Positions 35,733 through 45,500 of a stretch of 64,000 nt of DNA are shown piece by piece. The notes under the pieces are model-generated. The model ran no database searches, was not told the DNA's origin, and worked only from the letters and a program-made list of their open reading frames with translations. Position 1 is the first letter of the stretch; the number at the start of each line of letters is the position of its first letter. This DNA is from XYD12-FULL-36-8 sp964613805 (GTDB taxonomy: Bacteria; Bacteroidota; Ignavibacteria; Ignavibacteriales; Ignavibacteriaceae), in contig CAZTJF010000013.1 in the NCBI GenBank assembly GCA_964613805.1, positions 47,030-111,029 of the forward strand, read 5' to 3'. Made by a program: the position numbers and the translations under genes.

Positions 35733-36941
35733 ATGAGAATACTTGTTCTTAACTGCGGTAGTTCATCCATTAAATATCAATTTATTAACACCGAAGAGAA
35801 AGTCACTCTTGCCAAAGGAATTGTGGATAGAATTGGTATGAGCGGTGCTGTGCTAAGTCATACCAGGTATGATGGCGATACAATTAAAATTGCTGGTGAA
35901 ATTCTTGATCATACGATTGGAATTGAATATGTACTTGGAGTTATGCTAAGCAAGAACCATGGAGTTATTGATGACAAAGATGATATTGATGCGGTTGGTC
36001 ATCGCGTAGTTCATGGAGGTGAAACCTTTTCCGGATCGGTTCTAATTACAAATGAAGTAGTAAATGTTTTGCAAGATAACATTGAACTCGCACCGCTTCA
36101 TAACCCGCCGAATATAAAAGGAATACAAGCCGTAACGAGATTATTACCGGGGAAGCCGCAAGTTGGTGTTTTTGACACCTCATTTCATTTGCAAATGCCT
36201 CCCAAAGCTTTTCTTTATGGAATTCCCTATGAACTTTACAAAAGGCATAAAATTAGGCGTTATGGATTTCATGGAACATCGCATCGTTTTGTTTCTCAAA
36301 GAGCAGCAGATATATTAGGTAAAAAATTTAACGAGCTGAAAATAGTAACCGCACATCTTGGAAACGGATGCAGTATGGCAGCAGTTGACAGAGGACATTC
36401 TGTTGATACAACTATGGGTTTTACACCGCTCGAAGGTTTGCTTATGGGGACAAGAAGCGGCGATTTAGATCCGTCGTTAATTTTGTACATTATGAGCAAA
36501 GAAGGATTATCATTGAACGAGGCAGGTACATTACTCAACAAACACAGCGGACTAATTGGTATTAGCGGGGAAAGCAGCGATATGCGTGAGATTCTTTCAG
36601 CTGTTAATGAAGGCAACAAAAGGGCTAAATATGCTTTTGAGATTTTTTGCTATAGAATCAAAAAATATCTTGGTGCATACGCGGCGGCAATGGGTGGAGT
36701 GGATGCCTTCGTTTTTACAGGAGGAATTGGTGAAAACTCACCTGATGTAAGACTAGAAACTTGCAGTAATCTTGAATTTCTTGGAATACAGATTGATGAT
36801 GCAAGGAATAAAAACAGTGAGGAAATTATTTCTGCTGAGGGTTCTAAAGTTGCAGTTTTAAGAATTCCAACTAACGAAGAGCTTGTGATTGCACTTGATA
36901 CAAGTGAGATAGTAAAATCATTAGCGGAAAGTGTAAATTGA
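35733..36941 (+). CDS. ackA: Acetate kinase
   Basis: 402 residues. LVLNCGSSSIKYQF at the start, AVGHRVVHGGE, FDTSFHLQMPP, RRYGFHGTSHRFV, HLGNGCSMAA, FTPLEGLLMGTRSGDLDP, FTGGIGENSP and the C-terminal Glu-rich RIPTNEELVIA all match AckA. It interconverts acetate and acetyl phosphate with ATP. No phosphotransacetylase gene is visible nearby. Confidence 0.95.
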   Translation: MRILVLNCGSSSIKYQFINTEEKVTLAKGIVDRIGMSGAVLSHTRYDGDTIKIAGEILDHTIGIEYVLGVMLSKNHGVIDDKDDIDAVGHRVVHGGETFSGSVLITNEVVNVLQDNIELAPLHNPPNIKGIQAVTRLLPGKPQVGVFDTSFHLQMPPKAFLYGIPYELYKRHKIRRYGFHGTSHRFVSQRAADILGKKFNELKIVTAHLGNGCSMAAVDRGHSVDTTMGFTPLEGLLMGTRSGDLDPSLILYIMSKEGLSLNEAGTLLNKHSGLIGISGESSDMREILSAVNEGNKRAKYAFEIFCYRIKKYLGAYAAAMGGVDAFVFTGGIGENSPDVRLETCSNLEFLGIQIDDARNKNSEEIISAEGSKVAVLRIPTNEELVIALDTSEIVKSLAESVN

Positions 36942-36996
36942 GCTGCAGTATTCTAAGTCAAATTTTTATGGACAAGAAAGAATATCAAATCTGAAA

Positions 36997-37587
36997 ATGA
37001 GCTTAGAAACATTTTTACTTTCATTTATTCCTTTATTTGTTGCCATTGATATAATTGGAACTGCACCGATTTTCCTTGGTTATACCCATACCATATCCGA
37101 TAGTGCAAAGAAAAAGTTAGTATTTGAAGCTGTGCTTGCTGCCTTTGCTGTTGCAATGATATTTTTATTTGGCGGGAAACTGATTTTAAATTTTCTCGGA
37201 ATAACAATAGACGACTTTAGAATTGCCGGCGGAATAATTTTACTTATTCTTTCCATTAACGACATCATTTCTTCATCCGAAAAGGTGAGAAATCCGGGAA
37301 CCAATATAGGCGTTGTACCGCTTGGTGTTCCTTTAATAATGGGTCCAGCAGCTTTAACTACTATTCTTATTTTATTAGATAATTTTGGTCACATACCAAC
37401 AATTCTTTCGATGGTTTTAAATTTTATAATTGTTTTGTTAGTTCTTCTTAATGCGAAGTGGATTCTAAAAATAATTGGTGATGGCGGCTCAAAAGCTTTT
37501 GCAAAAATCGCCTCGCTATTTTTAGCGGCAATTGCTGTGATGATGATACGAGTCGGAGTGCTTAATCTCCTTTCAATGAATAAATAA
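36997..37587 (+). CDS. MarC-family integral membrane protein
   Basis: 196 residues, six membrane segments (about 5-25, 40-60, 65-85, 105-125, 135-155, 170-190). The pattern PLFVAIDIIGTAPIFLGYT, GGIILLILSINDI and PLGVPLIMGPAALTTILILL matches MarC/UPF0056. The function is unknown; the family was once linked to drug resistance but this is not well supported. It is 31 bases before the SDR gene. Confidence 0.85.
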   Translation: MSLETFLLSFIPLFVAIDIIGTAPIFLGYTHTISDSAKKKLVFEAVLAAFAVAMIFLFGGKLILNFLGITIDDFRIAGGIILLILSINDIISSSEKVRNPGTNIGVVPLGVPLIMGPAALTTILILLDNFGHIPTILSMVLNFIIVLLVLLNAKWILKIIGDGGSKAFAKIASLFLAAIAVMMIRVGVLNLLSMNK

Positions 37588-37618
37588 TTTTTGCTATTAT
37601 TGAACAAATAATTTTCAA

Positions 37619-38410
37619 ATGAACTTAGGATTAAACGGAAAAGTTGCATTAGTAACTGCATCCAGCAAAGGAATTGGAAAAGCAGTTGCTGAAGAATTAG
37701 CATCAGAAGGGTGCAATGTTGCCATTTGTTCTCGTACAAAAACCGATCTTGAAAGATTGGCAGATGATTTAAAACGAAAGTATGTTGTGGATGTTTCGTG
37801 GAGCGTTTGTGATCTAAATAAACCGGCAGATATTGAAACCACAGTCAAGATTGTGCAAAAACAATTCGGCAGGATAGATATCCTCGTAAATAATTGCGGT
37901 GGCCCGCTTTCAGGTTTCTTCAGAGATTTTTCTGATGAAGATTGGGTCACTGCATTTGAACAAGTGTTCTTAAGTGCGGTAAGATTTAGCAATTTAATTA
38001 TTCCTGCCATGATTGATAGACAGTGGGGAAGAATTGTGAATATTACCTCTGTTTCTGTTAAACAGCCAATTGATAATTTAATTTTATCCAACTCATTTAG
38101 AAGCGGTTTAATTGGTTTTGCCAAATCTTTAAGCAACGAATTTGCAAGGTACAATATAACTGTCAATAATGTTGCACCTGGATATACTTTGACAAACAGA
38201 CTTTATGACTTAGCCGTAAGCCGGGCAAAGAGTGCAAGTTTATCTCATGAGGAAGTTTTAGCTGATATGGCAAAACAGGTTCCAATGAATCGCCTCGCAC
38301 GTCCGGAAGAAATTGGTTCTTTAGTTGCTTATCTTTGTTCCATTCAAGCCGGGTATATTACTGGGAATACAATTCAGGTAGATGGCGGATGGATAAAGGG
38401 ATTATTTTAA
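37619..38410 (+). CDS. SDR-family oxidoreductase without the standard YxxxK motif
   Basis: 263 residues. NAD(P)-binding TASSKGIGKAVA (13-24), the NNCGGP loop and IVNITSVSV with Ser near 142 fit the SDR fold, and the C-terminal GNTIQVDGGWIKG is normal. But where YxxxK is expected, the sequence reads LSNSFRSGLIGFAKSL, which aligns Tyr to Ser and Lys to Arg. I know of SDR members with this kind of replacement, but they are usually labelled 3-oxoacyl-ACP reductase by homology only. Substrate unknown. Confidence 0.8.
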   Translation: MNLGLNGKVALVTASSKGIGKAVAEELASEGCNVAICSRTKTDLERLADDLKRKYVVDVSWSVCDLNKPADIETTVKIVQKQFGRIDILVNNCGGPLSGFFRDFSDEDWVTAFEQVFLSAVRFSNLIIPAMIDRQWGRIVNITSVSVKQPIDNLILSNSFRSGLIGFAKSLSNEFARYNITVNNVAPGYTLTNRLYDLAVSRAKSASLSHEEVLADMAKQVPMNRLARPEEIGSLVAYLCSIQAGYITGNTIQVDGGWIKGLF

Positions 38411-38597
38411 CATTTTAACTCACTGAAAAATAGGCAACTCATTGTGAGCAAGCTCAAATCATGGTAAAGAAATTTTATCCCGAAGAAAATGCATTTGTAC
38501 CAATATTTTTTTACATCAAATTAATTAACAAACAAAAAAATTAAATGAGGATTACAAACCATGGACGTAAATTTCCTTATAATTAAAGGACTAAATA

Positions 38598-40157
38598 ATG
38601 ATTACAGATATTGAAATTAAAGTACCACCTGAATCAATCGCGCAAAAAAATTATCTCATTATAGAAGCGGCATATTTATTACAACTTGATTTAAGTGATA
38701 TAACCGCTGTCATACCCATTCGTCGTTCTGTTGATTCACGCAGCAATAAACCAACGTATAAAGTTTTAGCCCGCGTTTTTATTAATGAAGAACCGCAAGA
38801 ACTTTATCCCAAAGTAAATTATGAACCTGTTAAAGGTGAAGAAAGAGCTATTGTTGTTGGAAGCGGACCCGCCGGAATGTTCACAGCTCTGAGATTAATT
38901 GAACTTGGCATCAAGCCGATTATTATTGAGCGAGGAAAGGATGTGCAGGAGAGAAGAAAAGATATAAGAACTCTTCAGCAAGATCAAATTGTAAATCCCA
39001 ATTCCAATTATTGTTTTGGAGAGGGCGGTGCTGGAACTTACAGCGATGGAAAACTTTATACCCGTTCAACAAAAAGAGGAAATGTTAAAAAGATTCTTCA
39101 AGTATTTGTGCAGCATGGAGCAAAGGAAGAAATTTTAATTGATACTCATCCGCATATCGGTTCTAATAAGCTGCCTTTAATTGTAAAAGCTATGCGAGAT
39201 ACAATTATCAACAATGGCGGCGAGGTTCATTTCAATTCTTTAGTTACAGATTTAATTATAAAAAATGAAAAAGTTTTGGGTGTTATTGTAAATAACGAAA
39301 AAGAATTTTTAGGTGATTGTGTTGTACTTGCTGTAGGACATTCCGCACGGGATATTTTTTATATGCTTCACAAAAAAAATGTTAAAATTGAGTCAAAAGA
39401 TTTTGCAATGGGTGTGCGAATTGAACACCCGCAGGCGTTGATAAATGAAATTCAATATCATACAAAAGAAAAAAATGAGTACCTTCCATCAGCCAGTTAC
39501 GGTTTGAGCATTCAAGTTGATGGCAGAGCAGTGTATTCTTTTTGCATGTGTCCGGGAGGATTAATGGTCCCCGCTGCAACATCTCCTGGGGAAATTGTAG
39601 TAAACGGAATGTCATTGTCTAAAAGAAATTCACCATTTGCCAACTCCGGTTTAGTTGTAGCTGTTAATTCTAATGATTGGAACAAAAATGACTCTGATGA
39701 TCCATTCGCAGGATTAAAATTTCAGCAGGATTTTGAAAGAAAAACTTTTGAATGGGCAAATAAAACTCAAAAAGCGCCTGCTCAACGAGTAACCGATTTT
39801 ATTAAGGGTAAAGTTGCTGAAAGTTTACCTAAAGCTTCATATATACCTGGATTAACTCCATCACCGCTTCATAACTTGCTTCCACCAATAATTCGAAAGA
39901 CACTTCAAAAAGCATTTATTGTTTTTGATAGAAGGATGAAAGGTTACGTAACTGAAGAAGCAATAATTGTTGCCGCTGAAAGTAGAACAAGCAGTCCGAT
40001 TAGAATTATTAGAGACAAAGAAACTTACATGCATCCTCAAGTTGAGGGTTTATTTCCCTGCGGTGAAGGTGCAGGCTATGCTGGTGGCATTGTTTCTTCC
40101 GCTTTGGATGGTGAGAACGTTGCAGAAGCAGTTGTTCGGTTTTTAAAAGTATCTTAA
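38598..40157 (+). CDS. FAD/NAD(P)-dependent oxidoreductase (COG2509-type)
   Basis: 519 residues. A short N-terminal domain (about 1-85) is followed by the dinucleotide-binding AIVVGSGPAGMFTALRLIELG, then IIIERGKDVQERRKDI, NYCFGEGGAGTYSDGKLYTR, the second nucleotide site VVLAVGHSARDIF, and the C-terminal PCGEGAGYAGGIVSSALDGENVAEAV. The family is a flavoprotein of unknown physiological substrate. AAAGGA upstream of the ATG. Confidence 0.82.
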   Translation: MITDIEIKVPPESIAQKNYLIIEAAYLLQLDLSDITAVIPIRRSVDSRSNKPTYKVLARVFINEEPQELYPKVNYEPVKGEERAIVVGSGPAGMFTALRLIELGIKPIIIERGKDVQERRKDIRTLQQDQIVNPNSNYCFGEGGAGTYSDGKLYTRSTKRGNVKKILQVFVQHGAKEEILIDTHPHIGSNKLPLIVKAMRDTIINNGGEVHFNSLVTDLIIKNEKVLGVIVNNEKEFLGDCVVLAVGHSARDIFYMLHKKNVKIESKDFAMGVRIEHPQALINEIQYHTKEKNEYLPSASYGLSIQVDGRAVYSFCMCPGGLMVPAATSPGEIVVNGMSLSKRNSPFANSGLVVAVNSNDWNKNDSDDPFAGLKFQQDFERKTFEWANKTQKAPAQRVTDFIKGKVAESLPKASYIPGLTPSPLHNLLPPIIRKTLQKAFIVFDRRMKGYVTEEAIIVAAESRTSSPIRIIRDKETYMHPQVEGLFPCGEGAGYAGGIVSSALDGENVAEAVVRFLKVS

Positions 40158-40222
40158 ACTGAAACTTCGAAGTTAATTGACGCGAGAGGTTTGCAAACTT
40201 CGGCGATTTCGAATATACATTT

Positions 40223-40435
40223 TTAAGTTTCTCTCTGCTTCGCTGCTCTAAAAAAGTTCATCATCGGTTTTATTGCTGCGAAAATGCAGATTAGTAAATA
40301 CCAATACCAATCTAAGCCGAGAATTCCATTCCAAATTTTTGCGATGAAAAGCGCTGCAGCAAATACTGCTATTTTCGTGAAGGCAATATCTGAAATGTCA
40401 GCTTTATAAGATTTAACGGTATTAAAAAGATTCAT
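40223..40435 (-). CDS. Small membrane protein, unknown
   Basis: 70 residues with two hydrophobic stretches (AFTKIAVFAAALFIAKIW and WYWYLLICIFAAIKPMM) and charged ends. No family is recognised. It faces the end of the flavoprotein gene and is upstream of nothing obvious. Codon use and the hydrophobic pattern support a real gene, but this is only moderate evidence. Confidence 0.45.
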   Translation of the reverse strand: MNLFNTVKSYKADISDIAFTKIAVFAAALFIAKIWNGILGLDWYWYLLICIFAAIKPMMNFFRAAKQRET

Positions 40436-40517
40436 CTATTAGTCCCTTTCTCTTTTTAACGGTACGACTTTAAATCATTCTATTTAGTACAATTTGATTA
40501 ACCTCCCTGTCTAAGTT

Positions 40518-42509
40518 CTAATGGAGGAGGTTCATCTTTTTTGTAGTAACAAAACCTCCCGCTTTTAGTTGATAGAAATAAACTCCGCTTGACAATGATG
40601 AAGTGTTAAACTCTGCCTCATATCTTCCTGCTGGTTTGTATTCATCAATGAGTGTTGTAATTTCATTTCCCAAAACATCGTACACTTTTATTGTATGCCA
40701 ACTGCCTACCGGCGACTGCCAACTGATTTTTGTGCTTGGGTTAAATGGATTGGGATAATTCTGGTTAAGCTGAAACTTATTGGGAATTACATCTACAATT
40801 ACTTCAAGTTCAGGCAAGTAGGTAAAATTTCCATCGAAATCTACTTGCTTCAGGCGGTAACGGTATATTCCATTTTTCAAATCGTTGTCTCTAAATGAAT
40901 AATGCTGAATTATCGTAGAAGTTCCTTTTCCATCAACAAAACCAATCTTAATATATGGTCCCGAAGGTGACGTTGCAAACGAAGCTCTCTCAACTTCAAA
41001 TCCCCTATTATTTTTTTCCGTAATTGTTGTCCATTCTAGAGTAACAGAATTACCTTGCACAGCGGCATATAATTCGGGGCCTAGAACTGGAATAACTGAA
41101 TTAATTGAAACTATATTACTGTATCCCGAAACCGCATTCGAATTATATGCAAAGACACGATATGAATAAATTTCATTATCGCTTATAGAATTATCTGTAT
41201 AAGTAGTAACATTTGCACCGACAGAATCTATAAGAATAAAATCACCTGAACCCATTTTTCTTTCAATCTTAAATCCAATTTCATTGTTAGAGTTGTCATT
41301 CCAATTTAATGTAGCAGAAGTTGGGCTGTTAAAGGTAACCCTCAAGTTTGATGGAGCAACAATTGGTGCAGTTGGTGTGAAACGATTGATTATTCCATTA
41401 TACCCAACAACATACAGCTCATTGTTCAAATCAACTCCAAAAGAGGATATTGCGCTGTTGGCAGTTAGTAACAATTGATTTGTTGCCGGATTTACTCCAT
41501 CATAACTTAACGCCCAAATTTTTCTTGTGCCGTAATCTCCGTAAATATATTTACCATAGAGTTCGGGTAAGTTGGGACCTCTGTAAACATAACCTCCTGT
41601 AACTGAGTAACCTTCTGAACGTGGATAGTCCCAAATAGGAGGAAGATAATCTGTTCCTGTACACCCAGCAGTATTGTATGGCAAAGTTCCTTCGTAGCAT
41701 CGCCAGCCGTAATTTCCACCGTTTACTATTATATCTATTTCTTCACGGGATGATTGACCAACATCACCGCACCAAAGTCTCCCTGTAGGAAAATCAAAAC
41801 TGAACCGCCAGGGATTTCGAAGTCCATACGCGTAAATCTCCTCCTTAAAACCTTGCGTGTTGTTTTTGAATGGATTGTCCGGAGGAATTGCATAGTTAAG
41901 TGAACCTTGAGTTTGGTCAACATCTATTCTTAATAATTTCCCGAGTAGCGAAGATTTGTTCTGACCATTATTGTCTGGATCACCGCCTGAACCGCCATCA
42001 CCCAAAGCAATATATAAATAACCATCAGGGCCAAAAGCTAATTGTCCGCCATTGTGATTACTGAATGGCTGAGTAATTTCCATTAAGATGGTTGCACTTG
42101 ACCGGTCTGCTGAATCTGGATTAGTGCTGCTGACTTTAAATCGTGAAATCAAAGTTCTTCGATAAGGTAATGATTTTGTGTAATTCAAGTAGAAGTATCC
42201 ATTGCTTTCATAATTTGGATGGAATGCTAAACCTAGTAAGCCCATCTCTCCGCCGCTTGAAACACTATCCACAATGTCTAAAAATATTTTTTTTACCGCT
42301 GTGTTTGGATTGTTTTCAAAAACATAAATTCTTCCAGCTTGTTCAACAACAAAAATTCGGTCGGATCCATCCCCGGCATTTTGTAAATCCACTGGACTTG
42401 TAAATGTAAGATTCGGAAAAGCATTTTGCAGAGTGAATTGAGAAAGTGTCTTTTCAGAACAGCTTAGTAAAATTATTATAGAGAGTAAAAAAAATCTTTT
42501 AATCATCAT
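40518..42509 (-). CDS. Secreted PQQ-dependent sugar dehydrogenase-like protein with Fn3 and T9SS domains
   Basis: 663 residues with a lipoprotein-like signal (IIILLSCSEKTLSQ). Residues 25-370 match the soluble aldose/glucose/sorbosone dehydrogenase beta-propeller (GEMGLLGLAFHPNYESNGYFYLNYT; LYIALGDGGSGGDPDNNGQN; YAYGLRNPWRFSFDFPTGRL; VGYNGIINRFTPTA). Fn3-like domains follow (about 385-470 and 475-565), and the C-terminus is a T9SS sorting domain with NQNYPNPFNPSTKISW and a final TTKKMNLLH. It probably oxidises a sugar at the surface or in the periplasm using PQQ, which is inferred. The start overlaps the amylase gene stop by 4 bases. Confidence 0.85.
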   Translation of the reverse strand: MMIKRFFLLSIIILLSCSEKTLSQFTLQNAFPNLTFTSPVDLQNAGDGSDRIFVVEQAGRIYVFENNPNTAVKKIFLDIVDSVSSGGEMGLLGLAFHPNYESNGYFYLNYTKSLPYRRTLISRFKVSSTNPDSADRSSATILMEITQPFSNHNGGQLAFGPDGYLYIALGDGGSGGDPDNNGQNKSSLLGKLLRIDVDQTQGSLNYAIPPDNPFKNNTQGFKEEIYAYGLRNPWRFSFDFPTGRLWCGDVGQSSREEIDIIVNGGNYGWRCYEGTLPYNTAGCTGTDYLPPIWDYPRSEGYSVTGGYVYRGPNLPELYGKYIYGDYGTRKIWALSYDGVNPATNQLLLTANSAISSFGVDLNNELYVVGYNGIINRFTPTAPIVAPSNLRVTFNSPTSATLNWNDNSNNEIGFKIERKMGSGDFILIDSVGANVTTYTDNSISDNEIYSYRVFAYNSNAVSGYSNIVSINSVIPVLGPELYAAVQGNSVTLEWTTITEKNNRGFEVERASFATSPSGPYIKIGFVDGKGTSTIIQHYSFRDNDLKNGIYRYRLKQVDFDGNFTYLPELEVIVDVIPNKFQLNQNYPNPFNPSTKISWQSPVGSWHTIKVYDVLGNEITTLIDEYKPAGRYEAEFNTSSLSSGVYFYQLKAGGFVTTKKMNLLH

Positions 42510-45500
42510 TTGATCTCTTTCGTTTTTGTTGCTTGTTTTGTTTCAAAACTGTTTAATAAATCTTCAACTTTATAACCTGCGGTTTCAGACGCTGTTTTAA
42601 TCTTATTGAAGAATTCGAAATTCTTTTTCACTTGAGAAATTAACTTTGCTCTAAGCTTCTTTTCTTTATCATCATCTTTCTTAATTCGCTTTCCCTTTAA
42701 CACGGGTTCATGAATAAAAAGTTCATTAGCCAGGTGAATATTATTCAAAGTGAACAGCCAATCCATGAGAGTTTCAAATCTCTCCTTGGAGTAATAGAAG
42801 ATTCCATCATATTCATTGTAGTTTAGATATTCACGAACAATGAAAGAATCAAATATTTTATTCAGAAGCGTTAGTTCAATATTAGTTTTAGCTTCATCAC
42901 TTTTAACTTTTTGAGCCGGAGACTTTTTCCTACCCTCGTCGGTTTTGATATTTCTTTTGTCTTGTGCTTTTATTTCCATGTTCCATAAATCCGGATTCAT
43001 GCTTAAACTTTTTATGAGCGCTACACTTCTTTCCTTAGCATCGTGATTGAAATGCCACGATTCAAAAAGTTCTGCAAGTTTTTTCCCAATCCACAAACGA
43101 TCAAAAATGTTTTCGTATTCGGTTTTGTGAGATTTTGTACCATTCAAATTTTTAATTAAGCTAATCATGAACAAAATTTGACGATTTTGTAATGCATTAT
43201 CATTAAAAATGGTGAATGCTGATTTCAGATTGTCAAATGCCCTTGTGTTTTTTGCATCTTTTAATGCTGCGTTCCAATTTCTAGATAATCGTTTTATTCC
43301 GTTAAGATTAGTTTGAAGCTGCTTGACCACATCATCCGGGTTTAGCGGAATATTTTCAACGTGGTTTATCTCATTAACAAGCTGCTTAGTTTTAAATATT
43401 ACATTTTCAAGCGCGTCAGTTTTTTTTACGGTTTTATCTACTGCAAAACAAAATGAATTAACTTCATTAAAAATGTTTTCATTAAATAATTCTTCAAATG
43501 ATTTGTGGACAGGTTCAAGCGTATGCTCCTTTACTGCATTTAAAATAGAATATACACCCCTTCCTTGAAGCCAATGGTAAACTTTCTCATAAACACCTGA
43601 CGAATCGTAAACTTCCCTGAAATCCAGGAACAGCTTGTATTGATAACCTTGTAAGTGCAAGAAAAACCCATGATCAAGAATATCTTTGCCTGAAAATATA
43701 TGCTCAAGATTCGTTTTGTGATCGCGGCAAATGTAAAACACATTTTGATCATATCTCATCGTTAAAGCATCGCCCAATTTTGTTTTTTTAAGATACTTTG
43801 AATCATCATTTGCGGTCGTTGATTTGGGAACGGAATAATTTAGTGTTCCCTTAATTTCCTGATAGGCATTATTATAAATCACGAAAACTTTTTCGTTACC
43901 GTATTTATTTGTATAAGCAAAAACATTGTGATTTACTTTTCCAAAATCATCAATGAATTCGAAAAATTCAAAGTCAGCAACTTGAGCGAACAAATATCTT
44001 TTTCTCATCAGCGGAAAAATTTCATGCTCGTGCCTGTGAACCAAATATTCATCCACACTCTCATCATAATATGCACGTTTATATTCCATTCCATACTTTT
44101 CAGCAAATCCCTCAATCTGTCCGTGACCAAACATTGGCAATCCCGGCAGAGTAACCATCATCATAGCAATTCCAAAATATTTATCGCCTTTACCAAATTG
44201 ATTGACAGCAGTTTCTTCATCCGGATTGCTCATGAAGTTTACATATCTCTTCAGAATTTCCGGGTTGAAATCCAAAGTGTTCTTGATCAAATCATGATAC
44301 TTATCATTTTCCTCTTTCATCAGCATGTGCATAAAAGCTGAGTTATAAACTCTATGCATTCCTAAAGTTCTAACAAAATAACCTTCCATCAGCCAGAAAG
44401 CTTCTGCAAGAAGTAGAGTGTTCGGCATTTCAGCATTAATTCTATCAACCAATTCACGCCAGAATTCATTCGGCATGGCATCATTAAAATCTTGATGTGA
44501 TAATGCATAATCAGCTCTTGATGGAATTGCTCCGCCAGTTCCCGGAACAGGAAACCAAAGCCGCTGATAATGTTTTTTAGCAAGTGTCATCGCAGCATCA
44601 AAACGAATGATAGGGAATTTACGTGCAACATGCATTATTGTTTGAATTAATGATTCGCGAACTTCGGGAAGAAGTAAATTCAATTGCGCTGTATCATTCC
44701 ACGGCATATGAGTTCCATCGTTACCATGATAAATATAGCGTACATCTCCGGTATATCTATCTCTTCTTTGAAAAACAACTGCGGCATCCTGGCGCGAAAA
44801 ATATTTATCTTCAATTCGAACCTCCACTCTGTCGTCGTCAGAAAGATTAGGACCTGTAAAGCTGTAACCCGGATAAGGAGGATAGCTTGACTGAATAAAA
44901 TAATCCGGTTTTTCTACAACCCATTTAGAATAAATCCCTGTATGATTAGGAACCATATCACTTGCAACCCTAATACCGCGCTGCCAAGCTCGATGCTTAA
45001 GATTTTCAAAAGCTTCTTCACCGCCAAGTTCATTTGCAATGACATAATCGTAAAGAGAATATGCTGACGCAATAGCATCAATGTTTCCGTTAATATGTTT
45101 AATTTTTTTGGAAGCGCTGCTTCGTTCCCAAATTCCTATGAACCAAAGCGCTGTAAAATTCCATGCTGCCAGACGATCAAGCTCTTCATCCGGTATTTGA
45201 TCAAGCCGGTGCATGTGTCTTTTATATTTTTTTGATAACTGATCAAGCCACACGTAAGTATTTTTTGCAATCATTACAACTTTAGGCATCCAATCAGTAT
45301 CTAAAGTAAACTTCTCATACTCTGAATGATAAAAAGTACTTTCATCTTCCGAAAGTTCAGCGCCGGATTTTAGTTTTGATTTTAGATATTCATAATAATC
45401 ATTGAGTTCCTGAAACTGAGGAACAGGAGGAGTTCCTTTTTCGCCGCCCCCATGCTGAATGTATAATTTAATGTCTTCTTGAATTAAATCTTTTCCGGAG

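Noticed and set aside
37615..38166. A 183-residue minus-strand frame opposite the SDR gene
   Set aside because: It is antisense to a clear SDR coding region and shows no recognisable motif or ribosome binding site.
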